Below, one piece after another: positions 1 to 6,475 of a DNA stretch of 11,466 bases. The stretch is taken from NCBI GenBank assembly GCA_021780625.1, contig JAJXYI010000151.1:1-11466 (forward strand). Direction: 5' to 3'. How positions within the stretch are numbered: the stretch's first letter is position 1; every line of letters begins with the position of its first letter. The stretch comes from a bacterium. Its GTDB lineage: Bacteria > Verrucomicrobiota > Verrucomicrobiae > Opitutales > Opitutaceae. The notes beneath the pieces are model-generated. The model was given only the letters and a program-made list of their open reading frames with translations, did not search any database and was not told the DNA's origin. A program made the position numbers and the translations under genes.

Positions 1-258
1 CACGGCAACAGCGGGAAGGATGCGGAGCGGCAGCCGGACGTCGCCGAGGAGGTCGCGCGCCAGATCGAATCGGGACAGGCGGGTCTCTGCGGGGTGATGC
101 TTGAAAGCAATCTTGTCGGAGGGGCGCAGGCACCGGCGGCGCGGCCGCTCGTTTACGGACGGAGCGTCACCGACGCGTGTCTGTCTTGGGAGCGGACGAT
201 GCCCGTGCTCGCCCGGCTAGCCGAGGCGGTTCGGGCGCGGCGTTGCCGGAGTACCTGA
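1..258 (+). CDS. 3-deoxy-7-phosphoheptulonate (DAHP) synthase, class I, C-terminal part
   Basis: This is the last 85 codons of a gene that begins outside the window; frame 1 is open from base 1 to the TGA at 256-258. The enzyme condenses phosphoenolpyruvate with erythrose 4-phosphate, the first step of the shikimate pathway, in the cytoplasm. The translation begins HGNSGK, then has GVMLESNLVGG and YGRSVTDACLSWE. These align by memory with the end of E. coli AroF/AroG/AroH (HANSSK, GVMVESHLVEG, YGKSITDACIGWE), so this is the AroF/G/H (class I alpha) type. The tail ends in an arginine-rich RARRCRST, the usual position for the end of the family. Regulatory-loop residues that would tell a Phe-, Tyr- or Trp-sensitive enzyme lie upstream of the window, so no gene letter is given. 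The gene converges on the phosphoesterase at 283, leaving only 24 bp between the stops. Confidence 0.92.
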   Translation, partial: HGNSGKDAERQPDVAEEVARQIESGQAGLCGVMLESNLVGGAQAPAARPLVYGRSVTDACLSWERTMPVLARLAEAVRARRCRST

Positions 259-282
259 GGCCCGCTCCGCTGCGGCTGGCGC

Positions 283-729
283 TCAACGCCGAAGCGGCTG
301 CACGTCCCACCGGCGAATGCCACGGCGGTCGAACTCCAGCCAGCCGATGCTCGCGGGTGAGCCGCCCCGGGGTTTGCTCGCGCTGCCGGGATTCAACCAG
401 CGCACCCCGAGGGGATCGGTCCAATCGCGCGGCGTGTGGGTGTGCCCGTGCAGCACCACGTTTACCCCGCTCGGCGCAAGGTGGGGGGCGATATGGATCA
501 GCTGGCAGCGGAGGCCCCCGCGTTCGAGTGTGAGCTGAAGGGGCCAGCGTTCGTCGGTATCGCAATTTCCGCGCACCACGACGAAGGGACGTTCCAGCGC
601 CGCCAGCTCGAAATAGACGTCCTGCGTCGTGAGGTCGCCGAGGTGCCAGATCTCGTCCGCGTTGCGGAGGAGGTCGGTCAGTCCCGCCGGGACCGAATCA
701 TGAGTGTCGGCGATGACCGCGATGCGCAT
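283..729 (-). CDS. YfcE/MJ0936-type metallophosphoesterase
   Basis: A 148-aa calcineurin-like phosphoesterase of the small YfcE/MJ0936 family; such enzymes hydrolyse phosphodiesters with two metal ions, and the natural substrate is usually unknown. The metal-binding motifs appear in order: IADTHD (Asp8, His10), HLGDLTTQ (Asp32), VRGNCD (Asn55) and HGHTHTP (His96, His98). Length fits the family (about 150-180 aa). The frame stays open upstream to 963, but MRIAVIADTHD at 729 starts exactly where the family starts, and the longer version would overlap the mnmE start. No Shine-Dalgarno is visible before 729. The gene is divergent from mnmE and convergent with the DAHP synthase, so it is probably transcribed alone. 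The function as a phosphoesterase is secure; the substrate is not. Confidence 0.92.
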   Translation of the reverse strand: MRIAVIADTHDSVPAGLTDLLRNADEIWHLGDLTTQDVYFELAALERPFVVVRGNCDTDERWPLQLTLERGGLRCQLIHIAPHLAPSGVNVVLHGHTHTPRDWTDPLGVRWLNPGSASKPRGGSPASIGWLEFDRRGIRRWDVQPLRR

Positions 730-913
730 GAGAGGATGGGAATGGGGTGCGAGGCAAAGTCCGCGGCGACCCCGCGGTCGATCATCAAAGCGGTTTCCCT
801 TGGTGAGGCAAATCGGTGCGGGCGGTGGGGTGGCAAGTCCGTGGCGGGAGTCAGGATGGGTTGGCAAAAGCGGCGTCCTTGCGTAAGGCTTCGACCTGCG
901 TCTCCGTTCTCCG
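730..913. promoter_or_regulatory. Divergent spacer between the phosphoesterase and mnmE
   Basis: These 184 bp separate two divergent gene starts and should hold both promoters. Only weak candidates are visible. For mnmE there is TTGGCA at 861-866, 17 bp, then TAAGGC at 884-889, which is a poor -10. No clear promoter is seen for the minus strand and no Shine-Dalgarno precedes either start. The location is sound; the individual boxes are guesses. Confidence 0.3.
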
Positions 914-2272
914 ATGTCACGTTTCCACGATACGATCACTGCGCTCGCGACTCCGCTCGGCACCTCGGCGGTGGCCTTGGTGCGGGTGAGCGGTCCGGAG
1001 TCCCCTGCCCTCGCCCGGGCGTTGTTCGGCCGGGACCTTGCCGACCGCCGGGCTCGGCATGGCGATTATGTCGATGTGGCGGGGCGCCTGGTGGACGACG
1101 TGGTCGCGGTGTTCTTCAAGGGGCCCCGTTCCTATACGGGCGAGGACAGCCTTGAGCTCACGTGTCATGGCAACCCCTATGTTGCGCAAAGGGTTTTGGA
1201 AGATTTGGTAACGAGGGGGTGTCGGCTGGCTGCGCCCGGTGAATTCACCCAGCGGGCCTTCCTGAACGGACGCATGGATCTGAGCCAGGCGGAGGCGGTG
1301 ATGGACCTGATCCACGCGCGAAGCGAGCGGGCGCTGGCGGCTGCGCAGCAGCAGATGCGCGGGGCCTTGGGTCGCCGGATGAACGAACTGATCGAGGTGC
1401 TGCTCGGGGCGCTCGCGCGCATCGAGGCCTACATCGATTTTCCCGACGAGGATCTTCCCGCGGAGGATCGGAGCCTGGTGGCCGGGATGCTGGGTCAATG
1501 CCAGCAAAAGACGCAGGAGTTGTTGGCGACCAGTCACTTTGGAGAACTGCTTCGCGAAGGCATCAAGACGGTGATCGTTGGGGAGCCCAACGCTGGGAAG
1601 AGCTCGTTATTGAATGCGCTGGTGGGTCGTGAGCGCGCGATCGTGAGCCCGGAGCCGGGCACCACCCGCGATTTCATCGAGGAGTGCATCCAGGTCGGCC
1701 CGTACCTGCTGCGCTTGATCGACACGGCGGGGCTCAATCCCCACCCGGAGGCAATCGAGCGACTCGGCATGGAAAAGACCCTCGAGCGAGTGGCGGAGGC
1801 CGACCTGTTTCTGATCGTGCTCGATCGGACCCGCCCCACCCCCGCCTTCCCCGCGACCCTGGTTGAGCGGATTCACGCCACTAATTCTGTTATCCTATTA
1901 AATAAGAGCGACTTAAATAATATTGAGCCGATCCTGCCTGCGGCTTGGGCGGAGGTCCCGACCATCGCCTTGTCGGCTTTGCGGGGTGATGGGATCGAAT
2001 TGCTCAAGGAGCGTGTGGAAGCGCTGGCGGACGCGTTTCAGGTGACGGTTGGTGATGAACTCATCGCGATCAACTCCCGTCACACGCGTGCGCTCCAGCA
2101 GGTGCGTGCGGGTCTGGCGTCGGGGTTGGAAAAGCTCTCAAGCGGCGGGCCTGTTGAGTTGCTGGCCAGCGACTTACGCGACGCCCTTGAGGCTGCCGGC
2201 GAGATCGCGGGGCGGGTGGACAATGAACGGATGCTGGACCAGTTGTTCGCGACCTTCTGCATCGGGAAATGA
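914..2272 (+). CDS. mnmE: tRNA modification GTPase MnmE (TrmE)
   Basis: A complete 452-aa MnmE, the normal family length. With MnmG it installs the (carboxymethyl)aminomethyl group at C5 of uridine 34 in tRNAs that read split codon boxes, using a methylene-folate carbon, FAD and GTP hydrolysis. The N-terminal folate-binding domain begins DTITALATPLGTSAVALVRVSG and is followed by a helical domain into which the Ras-like G domain is inserted. G motifs are all present: G1 GEPNAGKSS (Gly223-Ser231), G2 TTRD (250-253), G3 DTAG (270-273) and G4 NKSD (330-333). The C-terminus is the family signature FCIGK with Cys449. The ATG at 914 places the N-terminal motif correctly. It lies 139 bp before mnmG on the same strand, probably one transcription unit. 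One oddity is a very AT-rich patch over the G4 codons, at 1881-1926. Confidence 0.98.
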   Translation: MSRFHDTITALATPLGTSAVALVRVSGPESPALARALFGRDLADRRARHGDYVDVAGRLVDDVVAVFFKGPRSYTGEDSLELTCHGNPYVAQRVLEDLVTRGCRLAAPGEFTQRAFLNGRMDLSQAEAVMDLIHARSERALAAAQQQMRGALGRRMNELIEVLLGALARIEAYIDFPDEDLPAEDRSLVAGMLGQCQQKTQELLATSHFGELLREGIKTVIVGEPNAGKSSLLNALVGRERAIVSPEPGTTRDFIEECIQVGPYLLRLIDTAGLNPHPEAIERLGMEKTLERVAEADLFLIVLDRTRPTPAFPATLVERIHATNSVILLNKSDLNNIEPILPAAWAEVPTIALSALRGDGIELLKERVEALADAFQVTVGDELIAINSRHTRALQQVRAGLASGLEKLSSGGPVELLASDLRDALEAAGEIAGRVDNERMLDQLFATFCIGK

Positions 2273-2304
2273 GAGTGCCGGGTGGTGGTGACGTATTGGC
2301 TCCC

Positions 2305-2415
2305 ATGAACGTTGAAACTGGCCAGGTGGCTCCGAGGCGCGCGCCCTCCCCTGCCCTGCGGTTTTTGGGCTTGTTGCCCACGCGGGTTCGACGCTGGTGT
2401 GGGGCCTGCCCATGA
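2305..2415 (+). CDS. Possible 36-aa ORF coupled to mnmG
   Basis: In the mnmE-mnmG gap there is an ATG-started frame of 36 codons, beginning [12 protein letters not shown]. Its TGA (2413-2415) overlaps the mnmG ATG (2412-2414) as ATGA. The peptide is basic and proline/arginine-rich ([12 protein letters not shown] at the end) with no signal peptide or domain I recognise. It starts 32 bp after the mnmE stop and has no visible ribosome binding site. It may be a leader peptide that delivers ribosomes to mnmG, or a chance frame. GC-rich sequence gives many open frames of this size, so only the ATGA junction argues for it. Confidence 0.25.
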   Translation: MNVETGQVAPRRAPSPALRFLGLLPTRVRRWCGACP

Positions 2416-4337
2416 GCGCGACCTTCCACTATCCCAAGACCTTCGACGTCGTCGTTTGCGGGGCCGGCCATGCCGGGGTCGAAGCGGCGCTCGCGGCGGC
2501 GCGTATGGGCGCCGAGACCCTCCTGCTGACAGGCAACCTGGATACGGTCGCCCAGATGAGCTGCAATCCGGCGATTGGAGGACAGGCCAAGGGCCAGATC
2601 GTTCGCGAGATCGATGCCCTGGGTGGCGAAATGGCGCTCAATACGGATCTTACGGGCATCCAGTTCCGCCTCCTGAACGAATCCAAGGGTCCTGCCGTCC
2701 AGTCGCCGAGAGCCCAATGCGACAAGAAGGCCTATCAGTTTCGCATGAAACACACCCTCGAACTGCAGCCGGGCCTGCAGGTGTTTCAGGCGACCGTGAC
2801 GGGACTGATTTTCGAAGGCAAGCGCGTGGTCGGTTGCCATACCAACCTGGATATCGACTTCGGGGCGCGGACTGTGGTGGTCACCACCGGTACCTTTCTC
2901 CGCGGCCTCATGCATATCGGCCAGAACAAGAACGAAGGTGGCCGGCTTGGAGATTTCAGTGCGCGCACCCTCTCCGGGAGCTTTCAGGAGGCCGGGATCG
3001 AGCTCCGGCGCCTGAAAACGGGCACCCCTCCCCGACTCCTGGGCCGGTCCATCGACTTTTCGCGGATGGAGGCCCAGCGCGGCGATGAGCGCCCCACGTT
3101 CTTTGCGTTTCACGACACCCGGGCTCAGTCCGATTTGTTCCACGTGGAACAATCCGGGGAACAGCGGCTGGGCTGGACGCCCGGATCCAATCAGGTGCCC
3201 TGCTGGATGACCTACTCGACCGACGTGACGGCGAAGATTGTTCGCGACAACCTGCACCGCTCGGCCATGTACTCCGGCGAGATCCAGGGCGTCGGCCCGC
3301 GGTATTGCCCGAGTTTCGAGGACAAGATCGTGCGGTTCGCCGACAAGCCGCGCCATCTGCTATTCCTGGAGCCCGAGGGACGCTCGACAAATGAGTATTA
3401 CGTAAACGGGCTTTCGACGTCGCTTCCGTTTGAGGTCCAGCTGGACCTGGTTCATAGCATTCCGGGGCTCGAGGAGGCAGTCCTGCTCCGGCCGGCCTAC
3501 GCGGTGGAATACGACTTCGCGCCGCCGACGCAGCTGTTTCCGACCCTGGAATCCAAGCTGGTCGAGAATCTGTTCTTCGCCGGTCAGATCAACGGAACGT
3601 CCGGTTACGAGGAAGCTGCCTGCCAGGGGCTCGTGGCCGGCGTCAATGCCGTCAACCGCGTCCACGGCCGTCCGCCGCTGGTGATCGGGCGCCATGAGGC
3701 GTATATCGGCGTGCTGATCGACGATCTGGTGACCAAGGGCACGAACGAACCGTACCGGATGTTCACGAGCCGCGCCGAGCACCGGTTGCTGTTCAACCAT
3801 GGCAGTGCCGAGCTGCGGCTCCTTGATCATGCCCGCCAGCACGGCCTGGTGGATTCGGATCGTCTGGATCGCATGCAGGCGAAGCGGAGCCTCGTGGAGT
3901 TGTGGACGCGCCGCCTCGAGTCGGATCGCGCGCCGTCCGGACCCGGTTCCTGGGCTGATTTCGTCCGGCGCAACGCTGCGGCCCAAGGACTGCAGGCCCA
4001 GGGCGAGGGCAGGGGACTCGCCAGTCTGCCCATGCCCGAGGAACTGCGCGCCGTGGCAGCGGAGGCGCGCGAGGAGATCCTGTATCGGGTCAGTTACGCG
4101 GGCTACCTCCAGCGCGAGCTGCGCCAGATCGAAAAATTCTCCGAGCTGGAGCGCATTCATCTGCCGGCAGACTTGGATTATCGCTCGGTGAAGGGGCTTC
4201 GGGCGGAATGCGCTCAGAAATTGGCCTCGATGAAGCCCTACACGCTCGGTCAGGCGAGCCGAATCAGTGGGGTAAATCCCGCCGATATCAGCATCCTCAT
4301 GGTGCTGATGGAATCGCGCCAGCACGGGACCCGCTGA
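2412..4337 (+). CDS. mnmG: tRNA uridine-5-carboxymethylaminomethyl synthase subunit MnmG (GidA)
   Basis: A complete 641-aa MnmG, the FAD-dependent partner of MnmE in U34 modification. The N-terminal Rossmann motif [16 protein letters not shown] (GAGHAG at residues 17-22) binds FAD. Family signatures follow: [37 protein letters not shown] and [20 protein letters not shown]. The C-terminal tRNA/MnmE-binding region is intact ([12 protein letters not shown], then [18 protein letters not shown]). I chose ATG 2412 over the in-frame GTG at 2397 because [15 protein letters not shown] puts the FAD motif at the usual distance. A loop at about residues 232-262 ([14 protein letters not shown] onward) looks longer than in E. 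coli MnmG and encodes the parS-like palindrome. The gene follows mnmE. The rsmG/parA/parB genes that often come next elsewhere are not in the window. Confidence 0.98.
   Translation: MSATFHYPKTFDVVVCGAGHAGVEAALAAARMGAETLLLTGNLDTVAQMSCNPAIGGQAKGQIVREIDALGGEMALNTDLTGIQFRLLNESKGPAVQSPRAQCDKKAYQFRMKHTLELQPGLQVFQATVTGLIFEGKRVVGCHTNLDIDFGARTVVVTTGTFLRGLMHIGQNKNEGGRLGDFSARTLSGSFQEAGIELRRLKTGTPPRLLGRSIDFSRMEAQRGDERPTFFAFHDTRAQSDLFHVEQSGEQRLGWTPGSNQVPCWMTYSTDVTAKIVRDNLHRSAMYSGEIQGVGPRYCPSFEDKIVRFADKPRHLLFLEPEGRSTNEYYVNGLSTSLPFEVQLDLVHSIPGLEEAVLLRPAYAVEYDFAPPTQLFPTLESKLVENLFFAGQINGTSGYEEAACQGLVAGVNAVNRVHGRPPLVIGRHEAYIGVLIDDLVTKGTNEPYRMFTSRAEHRLLFNHGSAELRLLDHARQHGLVDSDRLDRMQAKRSLVELWTRRLESDRAPSGPGSWADFVRRNAAAQGLQAQGEGRGLASLPMPEELRAVAAEAREEILYRVSYAGYLQRELRQIEKFSELERIHLPADLDYRSVKGLRAECAQKLASMKPYTLGQASRISGVNPADISILMVLMESRQHGTR
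3136..3151. promoter_or_regulatory. parS: parS-like ParB-binding site inside mnmG
   Basis: TGTTCCACGTGGAACA at 3136-3151 is a perfect palindrome, extended by one more pair on each side (3135-3152). It fits the widely conserved chromosomal parS form TGTTNCACGTGNAACA, and as I recall it is the version found in Pseudomonas. It is translated as LFHVEQ (residues 242-247) in a poorly conserved loop of MnmG, so the DNA may be constrained by ParB binding and not only by the protein. parS sites usually sit near oriC, often in or near the gidA/parAB region. A perfect 18-bp palindrome of this exact form is unlikely by chance. I see no second copy in the window. Confidence 0.75.
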
Positions 4338-4343
4338 AGAATC

Positions 4344-4370
4344 GGGTGGGGTGGGGCGTTTGGCCTGGGG
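4344..4370 (+). other. G-run cluster (possible G-quadruplex) after mnmG
   Basis: Four G-runs (4344-4346, 4348-4351, 4353-4356, 4367-4370) with loops of 1, 1 and 10 bases follow the mnmG stop by 6 bp. This meets a loose G-quadruplex pattern in the mRNA-like strand. In GC-rich DNA such runs are common, and no function is shown. Confidence 0.3.
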
Positions 4371-4521
4371 CACTGTGATCAGCGAGGTTTTCAGGGAAGA
4401 CGTGTGAGTTGGTTGGTGGGCTTGAGTGATAAGATTCTAGGAGACAATAGCTTATAGCAATAAATTCCTGGCGGATGCAGGGGAAAGGATGCCGATCTGC
4501 CGGCTAAAAAGGCAAAAATAG

Positions 4522-4551
4522 TTGACAGTTGTTAAATAAAAACGATCTAAA
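4522..4551 (+). promoter_or_regulatory. Candidate sigma-70-type promoter of the operon
   Basis: TTGACA at 4522-4527 is an exact -35 consensus. After 18 bp, TCTAAA (4546-4551) matches four of six bases of TATAAT. The spacer is AT-rich. Transcription would start near 4558, leaving a leader of roughly 15-20 bases before the ATG at 4575, which has no Shine-Dalgarno. This is the only strong promoter-like sequence before the nine-gene operon. Confidence 0.6.
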
Positions 4552-4557
4552 AGATCG
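4543..4557. promoter_or_regulatory. 15-bp inverted repeat over the -10/+1 region (possible operator)
   Basis: CGATCT (4543-4548) and AGATCG (4552-4557) are perfect inverted copies separated by AAA. The repeat covers the proposed -10 box and reaches the expected transcription start, the position where a dimeric repressor would block RNA polymerase. The arms are only 6 bp, so chance is possible. Confidence 0.35.
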
Positions 4558-4574
4558 CCCCTTCCGGCTACCCC

Positions 4575-5897
4575 ATGCACCGGTGCTGCGCTTTTCTGGT
4601 CACCATCGCCTTGTCACTGGCCTTCGCCTCCGCCCTCGCGGTGGCAGACGGAGGGCAGGGCGCCCGCCGCTGGTCCGCCGATCTGCTGGATTCCGTGGTC
4701 AGTCCGCCCGTGCCGTCCCCGGCAGTCGAATCGACCTCTCCGGCAGAGCCGCGCGGCGTGATCCTCAAGACCTACCAGCTGAGGACGGTGAGGGTAGGGG
4801 CCTCGGGGCGCTCCCAGACTCTCCTGCAGACCATGGAGCGGCTGCTCCCGCCGGGAAGTTCGCTCAGGACCGATGTGCCTGCGAACTCCCTTCATATTCT
4901 GACGACGCCCGAAGCGCACGCCGCCCTCTGGGATTTCATCTCCGCGGTCGACGCACCGCAGGAGCCGGACGCCACCCAGGCGGCCGCCGCGGCCCGTGAC
5001 ACTCAGCTCAAGGGGGCCCTTGAAAGGCTGGCGACGTCGACTCAGCGCACGGACCAGCTTGCCGCCGCAGTCGAGAACCTCAGGCGCGAGCTGTCCCGTC
5101 CGCCGGCGCCTCCTTCCTCGGAAGGCGCCGTGGCGAGGCTCGGCTGGGTGGGCGGGCTGTCGCTTGCCGCAGCCCTGGTGTTCCTGCTTGGCCTGAGCCT
5201 TGTGCGGGTCCGTGCCCGACGGCGAATCTCCGACCTTCCTCCGCCGGCGCCCATCGTCCCGGCCGATCAGATCGCGTTGGCGCTCGCCCCGGCACAGCAG
5301 CGACTTCAGCAGGAGTTGATGGGGGTGCTGAATGCGGCCGCGATCCGCATGGAGTCCTGGTACACCGAGCAGGCGGCACAGAGGACTGCGCTCGAGTCGT
5401 CCATCGCCGGGGCTGGTGCGCACCTGCTCGCCGAAAACCAGGCCCTGCTCGAGCGCGTGGAGGCGCGATTTGAGACTTCCGCGGCTCGCATCGAGGCGAA
5501 TGTCCACCAACTGGCCGCCCAGAATGATCGGGTGGAAGCGCTCGCCGGTGAGCTCGAGCACACCGTCCACGAGCTCGATTCGACCAAGGATCAACTCGTC
5601 CGCCTGCAGGGCGACCTCGACGACAAGGGCAGGGCGCTCGATGCGACGCGTTCGGCCCTGTCCCAGCGCGAACAAGAACTTACCCGGCAGCAGGCAAAAC
5701 TCGCGGCCCTGACGCTCATCCTTGAGGAGGGCGGGCCCCTGCCGACGCACGACCCCGCCGTGCGCCTCGAGAAGACCCCTGCAAACCCCGACTTACCCCG
5801 TTCACCATGCACGATACCCCAGACCCCCGACCGATCGCCCCGCCCGACGGCGGCGTATTCGTTCCGATTTCTCCCGCCGGACCATCCGGAGACCTGA
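4575..5897 (+). CDS. Membrane protein with periplasmic secretin-N-like domain and cytoplasmic coiled coil
   Basis: A 440-aa protein I cannot name from a known family. Residues 1-24 form a signal peptide or anchor (CAFLVTIALSLAFASALAVA). Residues 62-128 resemble a secretin N1/NolW-type domain: an opening strand VILKTYQLRTV, a helix LLQTMERLLP, then the typical NSLHILTTPEAHAALWDFISAVDAPQ segment (about 104-129). A membrane segment lies at about 189-210 and is followed by RVRARRR, which predicts that the C-terminal part is cytoplasmic. Residues 235-380 are a long coiled coil. The last 60 residues are proline-rich and disordered. The start gives a good signal peptide, though no ribosome binding site is seen. 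It is the first gene of the operon. I infer a base or cytoplasmic scaffold of the envelope machine encoded downstream, probably pairing with the next gene's coiled coil. The domain call rests on pattern recognition. Confidence 0.82.
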   Translation: MHRCCAFLVTIALSLAFASALAVADGGQGARRWSADLLDSVVSPPVPSPAVESTSPAEPRGVILKTYQLRTVRVGASGRSQTLLQTMERLLPPGSSLRTDVPANSLHILTTPEAHAALWDFISAVDAPQEPDATQAAAAARDTQLKGALERLATSTQRTDQLAAAVENLRRELSRPPAPPSSEGAVARLGWVGGLSLAAALVFLLGLSLVRVRARRRISDLPPPAPIVPADQIALALAPAQQRLQQELMGVLNAAAIRMESWYTEQAAQRTALESSIAGAGAHLLAENQALLERVEARFETSAARIEANVHQLAAQNDRVEALAGELEHTVHELDSTKDQLVRLQGDLDDKGRALDATRSALSQREQELTRQQAKLAALTLILEEGGPLPTHDPAVRLEKTPANPDLPRSPCTIPQTPDRSPRPTAAYSFRFLPPDHPET

Positions 5898-6475
5898 GCT
5901 CGCCCTCAACTCCGGCGCTGTGGGAACGCGTGGAGGCGTTTCGCGACCTCCTCCAGCGCGGCAGCCGGTTGCTCGGCGAGGTCCTGACCTTCACCCGGAA
6001 CGCCGAGGATGCGCTCGTCGCAATCGAGCGTGAGAAGGTCCGCTTGGATCGCGAGCGACAGGCGTTGGCGGACGAGGCCGCGCATATGCGGGTGGAGGCC
6101 GGGGAACGCGCGGCCCACTTGACTGCTTTGCAGGATGAGCTCGCGGCGCTTCGCGCCCGCGTAGACCGAGCGAGCAGTGAGCATTCGTCGGACCGAAAAG
6201 CCCTCGAACTGCGGCTCGAAGAGGCGCTCGCCCGGAGCCAACAGCTCGAGCGGGAACTTCAACACCTCAGCGCGAAGGCCTCGAGCGATGCGGCGGCGAG
6301 CCGCCTTCGAGAATTTGCCGACCTCGAACAGCGGACTTCTGCGCTCGAACGTGAACTCGAGCAAACGCGTGCGACCCTGAAGAGCGAAAGGGCGCGCCGC
6401 GACCGGGCCATATCGCTCATCAAGCCCTCACCCTCGGGGGCTGCACAGGAAACCCTCCAACAAGCGACGCCATGA
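5807..6475 (+). CDS. Soluble coiled-coil protein
   Basis: A 222-aa protein without signal peptide or membrane segment. The first 40 residues are proline-rich; residues 70-205 are an almost unbroken coiled coil rich in Glu, Arg, Ala and Leu (for example LELRLEEALARSQQLERELQ). From the ATG at 5807 it overlaps the previous gene by 91 bp in the -1 frame, an odd exception in an operon whose other overlaps are 4 bp. The in-frame GTG at 5930 (residue Val42) would remove the overlap and keep the coiled coil, so the start is uncertain. Its stop overlaps the next ATG as ATGA. It probably acts in the cytoplasm beside the coiled-coil tail of the preceding membrane protein. Coiled coils give no specific function, and similarity to myosin-like proteins would be meaningless. 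Confidence 0.75.
   Translation: MHDTPDPRPIAPPDGGVFVPISPAGPSGDLSSPSTPALWERVEAFRDLLQRGSRLLGEVLTFTRNAEDALVAIEREKVRLDRERQALADEAAHMRVEAGERAAHLTALQDELAALRARVDRASSEHSSDRKALELRLEEALARSQQLERELQHLSAKASSDAAASRLREFADLEQRTSALERELEQTRATLKSERARRDRAISLIKPSPSGAAQETLQQATP

Larger units (their letters stand above)
4338..4574. other. Non-coding junction between mnmG and the secretion-like operon
   Basis: No gene is visible in these 237 bp. The first 33 bp are G-rich (runs at 4344-4370). From about 4420 the sequence becomes clearly more AT-rich than the genes on either side, ending in the promoter candidate at 4522-4551. A short stem, GCCG (4491-4494) with CGGC (4501-4504), is followed by TAAAAA and is not a convincing terminator. 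No tRNA, insertion sequence or attachment-site repeat was found. Confidence 0.6.

Noticed and set aside
259..282. Possible bidirectional terminator between the DAHP synthase and the phosphoesterase
   Set aside because: Only a 4-bp GC stem (CCGC/GCGG) with no T-run on either strand; too weak to annotate.
177..1155. Several long frames on the plus strand antisense to the phosphoesterase and across the mnmE start
   Set aside because: They are shadows of GC-rich coding DNA: arginine/proline-heavy, without motifs, and in conflict with the clear metallophosphoesterase and MnmE frames.
2070..3356. A 428-codon minus-strand frame across mnmE/mnmG, and a 337-codon one at 3360-4373
   Set aside because: They lie antisense to the highly conserved MnmE and MnmG, with low-complexity composition and no recognisable domain.
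4491..4509. GCCG...CGGC hairpin followed by TAAAAA as a terminator of mnmG
   Set aside because: The stem is 4 bp and is followed by A and not T residues on the transcribed strand.
4529..4999. A TTG-started frame of 156 codons before and over the first operon gene
   Set aside because: The translation is an arginine-rich shadow, it starts inside the proposed promoter, and the 4575 frame has a signal peptide and ordered domains.
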